From: Planococcus rifietoensis
Lineage (GTDB): Bacteria > Bacillota > Bacilli > Bacillales_A > Planococcaceae
DNA: 64,000 bases
Reading direction: 5' to 3'
Assembly (NCBI RefSeq): GCF_001465795.2
Contig: NZ_CP013659.2
Coordinates: forward strand, 434,001 to 498,000
A model generated the notes under the pieces. The model did no database searches. It saw only the letters and a list, made by a program, of their open reading frames with translations, and was not told where the DNA came from. Shown piece after piece: positions 56,266 to 64,000 of this stretch; positions within the stretch are counted from its first letter, which is position 1; the number at the start of each line of letters is the position of its first letter. Made by a program: the position numbers and the translations under genes.

Positions 56266-57855
56266 TTATTCAAAATCGATTTCTGAGGTCATGACGCGTC
56301 CTGTCGGGTGAGGGTCAAAGCCGGTGATATTGTCTTTGCCTGCAAGCGACGGTGACGTATGGACAAGCGGGATGATCGGCGGATCGTCATGCAGGATGAC
56401 TTGCGCTTCACGATATAATTCGTTGCGCTCTTCCTGGTCAGTGATAATCCGTGCCTGATCCAATAAGGCGTTGAGCTCAGGGTTATCGTATTGCGTCGAG
56501 TTGGTCGAACCGACATTGTCACCGTGCAAAAGCGTGTAAATGAAATTATCGGCATCACCGTTCATGCCGGTCCAGCCGAGCAGGAACGTATCCGCTTCGC
56601 CATTGATCGCTTTTTCGATATACGTTGCCCATTCAAACGTGACAATTTCTGCATCGACGCCGATATCGGCAAAATTGGACTGGAGATATTCAGCGACCTT
56701 GGCGCCGTCTGGCATATACGGGCGCGATACCGGCATCGCGTAGAGTTCCATGCTGAATCCGTCGGGGAGCCCAGCTTCAGCCAGCAATTCTTTCGCTCGT
56801 TCCGGATCGTAAGCGTACGGTTCGATATCATCGTTATAGCCTTCAACAGCAGGTGGAATGACGTTTTTCGCAGGGATTGCCCCTTCGCCGAAGAATGCTT
56901 CGACCATCGCCTCTTTATTCACCGCATGGCTAAGCGCCTGGCGAACGAGTGGGTCGTCGAAGGGTTCGTGGGTCAATGTCATGCCGAGGTAGCCAAGGTT
57001 GAGAGGGGGACGGGAGTAAAGCTCGAGCCCAGCTTCTTCTTCAATCTGCTCATGGGATTCGGAATCCAAACCGGCGACCAGATCCACTTCGCCGCTCAGC
57101 AAGGCATTGAGTCGGGAAGAATTGTCCGGAATCGTGCGGAAAATAACTTCTTCGAGCTTCGGAAGCCCGTCGACCCAGTAATCGTCGTTTTTCTCAAGGG
57201 CGATCCGTTCGTTCGGCTGCCATTCCTGGAAAACGAATGGGCCTGTGCCGACCGGATTGCTTCTATAGTCATCCCCGAATTCTTCGATGGCTGCGGGGCT
57301 TGAAATCGACAGCGGCGTCAGCGCCAAGTCTTTCAATAATGTTGGTTGCGGACGCTTTAATTGAATTTCGACCATGAATTCATCAACCGCCGTGACGGAT
57401 TCGATATTATGGGCTTCATCTCCTGTATAGCCGCCGAACACTGTCCCGTACATCGGGAATTGGTCCCCGCTGCCGTTCATCCAGCGGTCGAAGTTAAAGG
57501 CGACGGCGTCTGCATTAAAATCGGTGCCGTCGTGGAACTTCACGCCTTCACGGAGCGTAAAGGTATGGGTCAGCCCATCGTCTGATTCCTGCCATTCGGT
57601 CGCAAGCATCGGTTCAATGGTCGTCTCGCCTTCCGCGAAAGTCGTCAATGTTTCGAGTACGCTTTGTGCGACGTTTTCGGATTCATTATCCGTCACTTCG
57701 GAAGGATCGAGCGAGACGGCATCGCCGCCGCGCGCAAAAATAAGCGTATCTTGTTCGGTCGATTCTTCGCTTCCGGAATCACCACCGGAACACGCCATCA
57801 AGAGAAAGGGGGACATGGTCAACAGGGCAAGCATTTTCGTGGATCGTTTAATCAT
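56266..57855 (-). CDS. Family-5 ABC solute-binding lipoprotein (orphan)
   Basis: A 529-residue extracellular binding protein of the DppA/nickel/peptide type. A lipobox (FLLMACSGG) ends the signal peptide. Family segments are GGDAVSLDPSEVTDNESENVAQSVLETL, HTFTLREGVKFHDGTDFNADAVAFNFDRW and PLVRQALSHAVNKEAMVE. The start is ATG 57855 with AAAAGGAG upstream; the ORF could otherwise begin 19 codons earlier. No transport partner genes adjoin. It belongs to a different branch from the protein at 50970. The ligand may be a di- or oligopeptide. Confidence 0.92.
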   Translation of the reverse strand: MIKRSTKMLALLTMSPFLLMACSGGDSGSEESTEQDTLIFARGGDAVSLDPSEVTDNESENVAQSVLETLTTFAEGETTIEPMLATEWQESDDGLTHTFTLREGVKFHDGTDFNADAVAFNFDRWMNGSGDQFPMYGTVFGGYTGDEAHNIESVTAVDEFMVEIQLKRPQPTLLKDLALTPLSISSPAAIEEFGDDYRSNPVGTGPFVFQEWQPNERIALEKNDDYWVDGLPKLEEVIFRTIPDNSSRLNALLSGEVDLVAGLDSESHEQIEEEAGLELYSRPPLNLGYLGMTLTHEPFDDPLVRQALSHAVNKEAMVEAFFGEGAIPAKNVIPPAVEGYNDDIEPYAYDPERAKELLAEAGLPDGFSMELYAMPVSRPYMPDGAKVAEYLQSNFADIGVDAEIVTFEWATYIEKAINGEADTFLLGWTGMNGDADNFIYTLLHGDNVGSTNSTQYDNPELNALLDQARIITDQEERNELYREAQVILHDDPPIIPLVHTSPSLAGKDNITGFDPHPTGRVMTSEIDFE

Positions 57856-58187
57856 TGAAACACTCCTTTTGTGTAAATTATTTTTTGCAACATAAGTAAA
57901 AAAGTAATTCACTATGTATAACTGGAAGGGCGGCTTGAGAAGTATTGATAGTTCTTGTTATGCGATTCACACAGTTTTCTATGTGCCGAGCCAAGAATTA
58001 ATAGGCTTTTCGTTCAATAGGCGAGGGGAAAGCTAAAGGCCGCCTTGCATAAGTATAAAGTATAATCATTTAGTTTTGTGATTATTTAAACAATTTAGTT
58101 ATTTAATATCATATTAAAAAGACAATTTTGTCGAAGCAAGAAAAAGATTAAGGCGTTCAGATCGATTAATAGATTTCCATGTCCAAT
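57856..58187. other. A/T-rich intergenic region
   Basis: About 330 bases upstream of the binding-protein gene. A minus-strand TATACA near 57917 could be its -10, without a clear -35. No ORF, repeat or RNA motif was recognised. Confidence 0.4.
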
Positions 58188-58232
58188 AAAAAAGATGGCA
58201 CCAATCCAGTGGGGGATTGGTGCCATCCTTTT
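58188..58232 (-). terminator. Terminator of the phosphoesterase gene
   Basis: AAAAAGATGGCACCAATCC and GGATTGGTGCCATCCTTTTT pair almost perfectly around a six-base loop. Confidence 0.85.
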
Positions 58233-58261
58233 TCTTCAATTTCTTTTTAACTTGGCAGAGA

Positions 58262-59146
58262 TTATCTCGTCTTGATTTTTTGTATGTCGTGTAAATCCAG
58301 TCCAGTAGCAATCGGCGATGAAGCCGAAAGCGGAATCGCGTATTTCACATCGGCCTGGGTGCCAAGAGGGTGGGGCTTCAGTTGAAAGTGATCGATGGCT
58401 GTACCGATCATGTGTGCTGCCGTTTGTAATTTTGGATCCATTAAAGGAATATAATCGATGGCAATTAATGACTCGGATACGTCAATGATTCGGACAGCCT
58501 GTTCGTCCAAAACAGCGGCTATTTGGAGGAATGTCCACTGTTCTCTTGCTGCGATGGAATTGTAATGATTGTGCCCATTTACGTACAGTCCAGCACGCTG
58601 CTTCGGTTTCAGCAATTCCCACATCGGAATATCCGGCGAAATGCAGCGTTTTTCTTTTTCGGAGTTTTTGGTGGTTCCATGGACAGGATGGTGGCCGAAG
58701 ACGATGAGTGGGAGATCCCCAGACTCCTGAACGACATTTTCAAGCCATTGTTGTTGAACAAGGTCTAATGTTCCGCCCCAGTCTTCGTAGTTTTGTTCTT
58801 GGGCGGTATCTAGAAATGCCAATGTTGCATGTTCTGTTGAAATGGTATGAAAACGCTCTTGTTGTGTGATGTGGAGGACATTTTTCCGGTTCATGGCATA
58901 GACGTCATGGTTGCCGAGCACATGTACGAATGGTTTTTCATGCTGGCGGATCATGCCATATATATCTTCCAATTCGTCAGCTGAACCAAAATTCGTCAAA
59001 TCACCAATAGAGACATACAAGTCTGCTGGGATTGAGAAAAACTGTTCCATGAAGGATTCAAAAAATGATTGCCGATCTTCCCGGATAAAAGCATAACTCT
59101 CTTTTACCGAAGGAAAGTGTAAATCTCCAATCACTGCAATTTTCAT
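58262..59146 (-). CDS. Calcineurin-like metallophosphoesterase
   Basis: A 294-residue enzyme with the five metallophosphoesterase signatures in order: GDLHF, SIGDLTNFG, LGNHD, GHHPVH and NGHNH. It therefore has a two-metal centre for hydrolysing phosphomono- or diesters. There is no signal peptide. AAGGAG lies 12 bases before ATG 59146; a TTG nine bases earlier is an alternative start. It is monocistronic with its own terminator. The substrate could be a cyclic nucleotide, nucleotide or phosphoprotein; nothing nearby decides. Confidence 0.9.
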   Translation of the reverse strand: MKIAVIGDLHFPSVKESYAFIREDRQSFFESFMEQFFSIPADLYVSIGDLTNFGSADELEDIYGMIRQHEKPFVHVLGNHDVYAMNRKNVLHITQQERFHTISTEHATLAFLDTAQEQNYEDWGGTLDLVQQQWLENVVQESGDLPLIVFGHHPVHGTTKNSEKEKRCISPDIPMWELLKPKQRAGLYVNGHNHYNSIAAREQWTFLQIAAVLDEQAVRIIDVSESLIAIDYIPLMDPKLQTAAHMIGTAIDHFQLKPHPLGTQADVKYAIPLSASSPIATGLDLHDIQKIKTR

Positions 59147-59258
59147 TCTGTTCAACAACTCCTTCTGCATTTAATAACATCAGTATCTCAAACGGCTGCT
59201 AAGCTGCGGTAAACGCAGTGTAAAGAATTGTGAAAATACGGATTCTGTACCAGGACAA

Positions 59259-59301
59259 TAAAAAAACTACACCTATCCGCCGGTGAGACGTCTAGGTATA
59301 G
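59259..59301 (-). terminator. Terminator of the PH-domain gene
   Basis: On the minus strand CTATACCTA pairs with TAGGTGTAG (one G-T pair), with GGCGGA/TC pairs inside, followed by seven T. Confidence 0.7.
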
Positions 59302-59313
59302 CTCAGTTGAAAG

Positions 59314-59679
59314 TTACAGAATCGCTTCCGCAATAATCTTATCCAGTTTGCGGATATCGACTTTCTTATTCAAGTTCAGTTTGAAGTTTCCGGCTCTTGT
59401 CCAAAGTTGGATTTCGGCGTTGGCATCGAAAGTACCGGCGTTTTCAGTCGAGTACATATTGATCGAAGCGAACGGGATAGTGTAGACTTCGACTTTTTTG
59501 CCGGTCAAGCCTTGCTTGTCGGAAATGATGATGCGCTTGTTTGTCACGACAGCGGTATCACGCACCGTTTTATAAGCGACCTTGGCGACTTCGCCGTCTA
59601 CCAGCAAGTCTTTGACCGAGTCTGGTACATCAATTTCCTGCAGGAAGGTCCAGCCCATCATTGCATTCAATTCTGCCAT
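59314..59679 (-). CDS. PH-like (bPH) domain protein
   Basis: A 121-residue cytoplasmic protein with the bacterial PH-like fold. A strand set around VAYKTVRDTAVVTNKRIIISDKQGLTGKKVEVYTIPFASI is typical (TNKRI and the IPF-S-I motif). A strand (AEIQLWTRAGNFKLNL) and a C-terminal helix (VDIRKLDKIIAEAIL) follow. GGGGGAA precedes ATG 59679. It resembles the C-terminal half of B. subtilis YvbH-type proteins. The function is unknown. Confidence 0.85.
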   Translation of the reverse strand: MAELNAMMGWTFLQEIDVPDSVKDLLVDGEVAKVAYKTVRDTAVVTNKRIIISDKQGLTGKKVEVYTIPFASINMYSTENAGTFDANAEIQLWTRAGNFKLNLNKKVDIRKLDKIIAEAIL

Positions 59680-59766
59680 TTGAATTCCCCCTAAGTATTG
59701 TTGATATCAGTATGGCATATGTCGGAAAAGCGGGCTATAAAAATGAACAGGCTATTCGAATGATAG

Positions 59767-60252
59767 TCATACAATTAAATCGTTGCTCGACTTCATTGCA
59801 ATTGCATCTTTCAGCAAGCTTCGCAGCAAATCGGCAAAAACTGCCACGGCAGCAGAAGCGAGTGTGCCAATGACTCCGAGCGTGATGATGTGTGTAATGT
59901 CATCATCGATGAACAAGATTGCAGCGAGCTCGCCGAGCACAATGAAGAAGATGATCGCAAGGGCGCAATACTTGATGACAGTCAAAGCTTTAAGCACCGA
60001 GTCCGAAAAGGCTTGGTCGCGGCCGATGTACCCCAGCAGCTTGAAGGTTTGGTAGAAAGCGATGAGGATGGGAGAAAAGAAGATATAAGCCACTATTAAA
60101 AAGGGGTATTGAAGATACGCCGTCTCCGGATCCTGAGCTGCTTCTGTTGCAGCCATTTCAGGCAAGCCGAATACATACAAAGCAATCATCCCAACAGTCA
60201 TCAGCAGCAGAACCCCTTTCAAAAACAACGTCGCGGCATATTTAGCTCTCAA
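59767..60252 (-). CDS. DUF2975-type membrane protein
   Basis: A 161-residue protein with four membrane segments (LFLKGVLLLMTVGMIALYVFGL, YPFLIVAYIFFSPILIAFY, YCALAIIFFIVLGELAAILF, VIGTLASAAVAVFADLL) and a cytoplasmic DQAFSDSVLKAL loop, as in DUF2975 proteins. These are usually followed by a small XRE-type regulator gene; none is seen here, as the unit ends near 59767. TTG 60252 is preferred because GGAGGGG sits seven bases upstream; an ATG six codons earlier lacks a site. Confidence 0.8.
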   Translation of the reverse strand: MRAKYAATLFLKGVLLLMTVGMIALYVFGLPEMAATEAAQDPETAYLQYPFLIVAYIFFSPILIAFYQTFKLLGYIGRDQAFSDSVLKALTVIKYCALAIIFFIVLGELAAILFIDDDITHIITLGVIGTLASAAVAVFADLLRSLLKDAIAMKSSNDLIV

Positions 60253-60512
60253 TGGAACCCCTCCGTTCATGTTTGTATATTGAATTTAGCAGAATATTTA
60301 TCGATTATCAATAAATAAATATTGAAATTCGATATAAAATTTAATCTATAGTATCAATAGCCAATTTTTAGATAGACATTCAGTTTTTACAGGAGCTTGA
60401 TTTCTATACGTGCTGAATGGAAAATTATAGTATGTTAAAATGGCCAGACAAGAAGCTTTTGAGGGGTATTCAATTTTAAGAATCATCCTCTATGCAACGG
60501 AGGAGGAACACC

Positions 60513-61325
60513 ATGCTTGCAGAAATGTATAAAAAACGTGAAAGACTCGCTTATTTATTTTTGGGCGGAACGTTGGTTGTGGCGCTTGTGTTTTTCTTTG
60601 TCACAACGCCAGAAACGTCTACGGAATGGATTGAACTGCTGCCTCTTTTGTTCCCGATTGGCTTGAGCGTAGCGGTTGTATTGATCAGCCGGACGCATTA
60701 TAAAAAAGTGAAGGACATTGAAATTCCGCGATCCGAAAAGCAACTCTTAGACCTGAAAGACATCGTCATCAAGAAAGATGCCGCACTTATTCCGAGGCTA
60801 TTATTATTCGAAAAAAGCGGTCAGTATGTCGGAAGCGTCGAAATCGCGAAAATTCCCTGGTGGATGTATCCGTTCTTGATTTTTGCTTCTTCGCTAATTA
60901 GCTTGTTACCAATGACTTATAAACTGGCAAGCAACGACGGCACAAGCGAAATAACCTTCCGAAAAACGGGATGGCTGAAGCAGTCGGAAGTTGAGATTTT
61001 CAATAAGGAACAGGAAAAAATCGGTACGTACATACAAGAAGAATTAAAAGCGCTGTTCAATATCAAAGGGGTATTGTATGACGAAAAGGAAGAAGAGCTG
61101 CTGTCCATTAAAGCATCCGGATTCTCCGGCAGTTTCAGTTGGAATGACCAACAAGGACGGCGCTTGGCTTACTTTTATAATGGCATATTTCCACATGAAT
61201 ATACGCATCTCTTCAGGGATACGCATAACGATATTGTCGAATTGGCGGATGATACGGCAGACAAAGACAAAGTTCGTTTGCTGGCAGTCATCGGGTTTAT
61301 TTTCTTTACGCGAATCAAGCAATAA
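60513..61325 (+). CDS. Membrane-anchored protein of unknown function
   Basis: A 270-residue protein with hydrophobic segments at about 15-30, 42-60 and 120-140. The soluble C-terminal part contains DLKDIVIKKDAALIPRLLLFEKSGQYVGSV and a repeated strand-loop pattern. The latter recalls tubby/LURP-like domains (SNDGTSEITFRKTGW; FNIKGVLYDEKEEELLSIKASGFSGSFSW), but this is a weak resemblance. GGAGGAGG fixes ATG 60513. It is followed 40 bp later by a small gene in the same direction. Confidence 0.72.
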   Translation: MLAEMYKKRERLAYLFLGGTLVVALVFFFVTTPETSTEWIELLPLLFPIGLSVAVVLISRTHYKKVKDIEIPRSEKQLLDLKDIVIKKDAALIPRLLLFEKSGQYVGSVEIAKIPWWMYPFLIFASSLISLLPMTYKLASNDGTSEITFRKTGWLKQSEVEIFNKEQEKIGTYIQEELKALFNIKGVLYDEKEEELLSIKASGFSGSFSWNDQQGRRLAYFYNGIFPHEYTHLFRDTHNDIVELADDTADKDKVRLLAVIGFIFFTRIKQ

Positions 61326-61364
61326 ATTATATGAAGACATTGCGATGAGGGAGGTGTTTGTACA

Positions 61365-61820
61365 ATGACTCGATCGACACGAACAGAAATGATGAACCGC
61401 TTGGATTTCTTTATAGGGACTTGGGCAATCGAAGTGGTACACCCGCATATTCAACCAACGCCGATTACCGGAGAGGCAAGTTTCGAATGGCTGGACGAGC
61501 GCTACGTTATTCAACGCACAAAAATCGACAAGCCTGAATTTCCGAGCAGCATGATCATCTATGATTGGGACGATGCGAAAGGGCAATACGTGCAGCATTA
61601 TTTTGATTCGCGCGGCGTGACGCGGTTATACGAGATGAGTTTTGAAGAAGGGATTTGGAAGTTGTGGCGGAACGAGCCCGATTTCTCGCCGCTCGATTTT
61701 CATCAGCGGTTCAGTGGCATAGTGAATGAAGCAGAAAACCTTATCGAAAGTTGCTGGGAACAATCAGCGGACGGTGTTCAGTGGGAGCACGATTTCAAGT
61801 TGATTTTAAAAAAACAGTAA
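61365..61820 (+). CDS. DUF1579-like beta-barrel protein
   Basis: A 151-residue protein. An opening LDFFIGTW motif, GEASFEWLDERYVIQRT, and the pair SMIIYDWDDAKGQYVQHYFDSRGV and GIWKLWRNEPDFS fit the lipocalin-like DUF1579/SnoaL-adjacent proteins common in actinobacteria and Bacillales. No catalytic residues can be named. GGGAGG precedes ATG 61365. It is probably co-transcribed with the preceding membrane protein gene and ends at a terminator. Confidence 0.78.
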   Translation: MTRSTRTEMMNRLDFFIGTWAIEVVHPHIQPTPITGEASFEWLDERYVIQRTKIDKPEFPSSMIIYDWDDAKGQYVQHYFDSRGVTRLYEMSFEEGIWKLWRNEPDFSPLDFHQRFSGIVNEAENLIESCWEQSADGVQWEHDFKLILKKQ

Positions 61821-61826
61821 AGAGTG

Positions 61827-61857
61827 AAAGCCTTCCGGATTGCTTGGAGGGCTTTTT
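61827..61857 (+). terminator. Terminator
   Basis: AAAGCCTTCC pairs with GGAGGGCTTTTT (one G-T pair) around a nine-base loop. Confidence 0.75.
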
Positions 61858-62019
61858 GACTGTGTAAATGAAAAATTTGGAAGTGATCAATGAGAGACAG
61901 GACTTTTGATGTCTTTATGAGGATTATGACAAAAATATCGAAAATGATGTTGAGTTATTTGTTAATTCAGACTATTATTTGTTGTAGCAAGAAAATAAAG
62001 GAAATGAAAGGAGAATAAT

Positions 62020-62460
62020 ATGAAAAAAGGAATTGCTGGAATTTTTATGGGTTCACTTTTAGTGATGGGGGCTTCTTTAAACGTAGCCGCCGATGAACAC
62101 GACGACAAGAACTGTGATGATTTCTCAAGCCACGAAGAAGTCATGGAATTTTGGTACACAAACGGGTATAGTGCAGAAAACGACCCGCACGACCTCGACC
62201 GTGATAATGACGGACTCGCTTGTGAAGTCAGCCAATCAGAATACGATGATTATGTAGCAAGCCAAGAAGCTGCCGGATCTGATGACGAAGCTTCTGGTGA
62301 TCAGGAAGAAGCTGTAGAAGAGGAAGAGGAAGAGGAAGGTGCAGCTTTGCCGGATACTGCTTCGAACGGTCCTCTTATGATGCTGTTCGGCGCTGGAATT
62401 GCCGGGGCAGGATCATTGCTCTTATTCCGTAGAAAGAACCAAACAGCCGAGCAGCAATAG
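62020..62460 (+). CDS. Excalibur-domain surface protein with LPDTA sorting signal
   Basis: A 146-residue exported protein. The signal peptide ends near NVAA-DEH. An excalibur calcium-binding domain follows, with paired cysteines NCDDFSS and LACE and the loop DRDNDGLACE. An acidic linker (VEEEEEEEG) leads to the sorting signal LPDTA, a hydrophobic span (PLMMLFGAGIAGAGSLLLF) and RRK. LPDTA is close to the LPNTA motif used by class D sortases. A class D-type sortase gene lies 138 bp downstream. The protein is expected to be covalently attached to peptidoglycan. AAAGGAG precedes the ATG. Confidence 0.92.
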   Translation: MKKGIAGIFMGSLLVMGASLNVAADEHDDKNCDDFSSHEEVMEFWYTNGYSAENDPHDLDRDNDGLACEVSQSEYDDYVASQEAAGSDDEASGDQEEAVEEEEEEEGAALPDTASNGPLMMLFGAGIAGAGSLLLFRRKNQTAEQQ

Positions 62461-62526
62461 GCTGTCTGATAAGCACTCATACAAAAGAGCAGCGGGATTG
62501 GATATCCGCCGCTTTATCCGAATCTA

Positions 62527-62580
62527 AAAAAGGACTGCCCTTGAAAGTCATGATCATGACCTTTTGGGGCAGCCTCTTTA
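62527..62580 (+). terminator. Long hairpin between the substrate and sortase genes
   Basis: AAAGGACTGCCC pairs with GGGGCAGCCTCTTT, with AAAGTCATGATCATGACCTTT inside as a second stem. It may reduce read-through into the sortase gene. Confidence 0.55.
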
Positions 62581-62597
62581 TTGCGAGGTGATGCTAA

Positions 62598-63236
62598 ATG
62601 AAGCGTTGGTTGGGCTTGGTGCTCCTGTTTATTGGTTTAAGTATGGTCATAGTGAATTTCTTGGAATGGAATACCGGCCATACAGCAGCGCAGGACTTCA
62701 CTGAGAAAGAAGCGGACGAAGTGGCGGAAGTAGCTCAGACACTGGAAAAAGAAATGATCTTTACACCGCCTTCCATTGAAGAGCCGACTCCCGTGTTCAC
62801 AAGCGATATTCAAGAAGAGGCGGGTGCGAATATCGCTACACTGCTCATCCCCAAGATTGAACAAAAATATTCTATCTATTGGGGAACGGACCCTTCAACC
62901 TTGACTCAAGGCGTCGGCATGTTCGTCAGTGATTTAACGACGGTGCCCGGCGGTTATGGACATACCGTTCTAAGCGGCCATCGGGATACGGTCTTTACTA
63001 GATTAGGCGAACTTGAAAAGGCCGATTTGCTTCATGTGCAATATGACGATGAAATTTTTATCTACGAGGTCACGGATACGTGGATTACGCACGAAGACGA
63101 TCGAACAGTCATAGTCGAAAAAGAGGAATCTACTCTCACTTTGACGACTTGCTATCCTTTCGACTTTATCGGCTATGCTCCGGATCGGTATATCGTCCAG
63201 GCCGAGTTGGTCGCTGAACGAAAAATTAAGAACTAA
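62598..63236 (+). CDS. srtD: Class D sortase
   Basis: A membrane-anchored transpeptidase of 212 residues that joins surface proteins to the cell wall. One N-terminal membrane segment (WLGLVLLFIGLSMVIVNFL) is followed by a linker and the sortase barrel. The catalytic residues are His128 (VLSGHRDT), Cys185 (LTLTTCYPF) and Arg197 (APDRYIV). Length and the LTTCYPF context fit class D (YhcS/SrtD). GAGGTGA precedes the ATG. The neighbouring LPDTA protein is the obvious substrate. No other sorting-signal protein is in the window. Confidence 0.93.
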   Translation: MKRWLGLVLLFIGLSMVIVNFLEWNTGHTAAQDFTEKEADEVAEVAQTLEKEMIFTPPSIEEPTPVFTSDIQEEAGANIATLLIPKIEQKYSIYWGTDPSTLTQGVGMFVSDLTTVPGGYGHTVLSGHRDTVFTRLGELEKADLLHVQYDDEIFIYEVTDTWITHEDDRTVIVEKEESTLTLTTCYPFDFIGYAPDRYIVQAELVAERKIKN

Positions 63237-63280
63237 TAATTGAAACGCTGCGGATACGCGTCAATGTTGCAGCCACGAAA

Positions 63281-63315
63281 AAAAACAGCTGTCCATCCCA
63301 ATGGGCAGCTGTTTT
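63281..63315 (+). terminator. Terminator of the sortase gene
   Basis: AAAACAGCTGTCC pairs with GGGCAGCTGTTTT (one mismatch) around a short loop. Confidence 0.8.
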
Positions 63316-63361
63316 AAATTGGCGAATGCCAAGATCAGTTGGCGGATCGGCGAACGGGGTT

Positions 63362-63832
63362 TCAGTCCGCATTCATGCTGTAGGTGTCGGACGTTTCGCA
63401 GACGGCTTTTAAATTGTTCAAGGTTTGCTCCATGGAATTGTTCATCAATTTTTGGATGATGAGTTTATTGGCGACCTTGCCCACCAATTTACCAGGCAGT
63501 TCATAATTCATGTCCAAAGAGATTTCGACGCCCTTTCCTTCCGGGATATAGGTCCAGAATTGATCGGACGTGATCGCTCCTTTGACAGTGCCTCTCCATG
63601 AGTATCCATTGCCATCTTTTGCCGTTTCCACGACTTCAACTTCAATCGGCAAATGCATTCCGAGCATCGTGTATTTCATGTCCATGGTCGTGCCGGTCTC
63701 TCCTTGGCCAACCAGGTTTTCGGGTTCCGAAAGGCCGACGTACCATTGGAACCAATCGCTCGGGTTGATTGCGTAATGGTAAACTTCATCAATCGACCGG
63801 TCAATATAGATACTTTTTTTGATATTCCACAT
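63362..63832 (-). CDS. SRPBCC (START-like) protein, paralogue of the 33.2-kb gene
   Basis: A 156-residue protein that aligns along its length with the one at 33206-33652: MWNIKKSIYIDRSIDEVYHYAINP, QWYVGLSEPENLVGQGETGT, NYELPGKLVGKVANKLIIQKLM and NSMEQTLNNLKA. The start is ATG 63832, seven to eight bases after GGAGGAG; the longer reading from 63967 is not supported. It is a single SRPBCC domain, predicted to bind a hydrophobic ligand. The rest of the window (63833-64000) shows no further gene. Confidence 0.82.
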   Translation of the reverse strand: MWNIKKSIYIDRSIDEVYHYAINPSDWFQWYVGLSEPENLVGQGETGTTMDMKYTMLGMHLPIEVEVVETAKDGNGYSWRGTVKGAITSDQFWTYIPEGKGVEISLDMNYELPGKLVGKVANKLIIQKLMNNSMEQTLNNLKAVCETSDTYSMNAD

Positions 63833-64000
63833 ACCATGCTCCTCCTCGTTCGTGCTCCGGGTACGGGAAATGAGGTTCGAATCGTTCTTCGCCTCATAGG
63901 TGTTAAAACGATGCTGGAACTCTTTTTGCCGATCACAACTGATGCTAAACAACCGCCAATTCTCCAAACTGGATGAAGTGAATGCAACAGGACAGGAAAT

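Noticed and set aside
56491..57303. 270-codon rightward ORF opposite the second binding-protein gene
   Set aside because: It lies wholly antisense to an intact family-5 binding protein and has composition typical of a reverse-strand shadow.

Overview
The window looks like chromosome from a Gram-positive of the Planococcaceae, most likely Planococcus or a close relative. The evidence is strong AGGAGG ribosome-binding sites, GTG/TTG starts, many hairpin-plus-T-run terminators, Bacillales-type gene sets (galKET, ganRSPQAB, FatR-CYP102, class D sortase, S-box control of a yxjG-type gene) and a staphyloxanthin-type carotenoid oxygenase. The genus call is inference. No rRNA, tRNA, CRISPR array, phage or intact transposase gene was seen.

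Positions 1-7480 hold galactose metabolism. There is the 3' end of a GH42 beta-galactosidase, then a leftward galK-galE-galT-msmX operon with two ATGA stop/start overlaps. A ROK-family regulator and galM are transcribed divergently from it. Positions 7553-18109 are an apparent insert: ganR, then a beta-1,4-galactan operon (ganS-ganP-ganQ-ganA, then ganB) and an aldo/keto reductase. The insert is bracketed by two copies of the 3' end of a yxjG-type methionine gene, one intact (17972-19099, behind a SAM-I riboswitch) and one a 46-codon remnant (7618-7755). Together the loci describe a full route: secreted endo-galactanase, ABC import through GanSPQ powered by the MsmX-type ATPase of the gal operon, GH42 hydrolysis and the Leloir pathway. 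An extended -10 promoter, GTAAA/TTTAC operators and a cre site precede ganS.

Positions 19600-34600 carry a secreted protein with an internal repeat, a GAF-GAF-PAS-GGDEF-EAL protein, a heterodimeric ABC exporter, a methyltransferase, a CrtP-type carotenoid oxygenase, a CYP107-like P450, a frameshifted hydrolase, a DUF4097 protein, an SRPBCC protein, a 50-residue charged protein and an ORF broken by an in-frame stop.

Positions 34600-50450 carry a FadR-type regulator with a textbook operator, a GlcD-type oxidase and a BASS transporter, then a rifamycin ADP-ribosyltransferase, an aldo/keto reductase, an AIM24 protein, a TetR-CYP102 (P450 BM3-type) pair with two matching palindromic operators, an SDR, a LuxR regulator, an aspartate dehydrogenase-like protein, a proline iminopeptidase and a small kinase-like protein.

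Positions 50450-64000 carry two orphan family-5 solute-binding lipoproteins, a DUF2207 protein, a PadR/DUF1700-DUF4097 pair, a phosphoesterase, several small membrane or PH-domain proteins, an excalibur protein ending in an LPDTA sorting signal next to a class D sortase, and a second SRPBCC protein.

The least explained structures are intergenic. Two elements (35592-35744 and 56112-56236) share 18-bp imperfect terminal inverted repeats and look like MITE/BIME-type units. Two more GC-rich elements (near 38.5 kb and 50.5 kb) form a second family. They lie between genes and their promoters or terminators.
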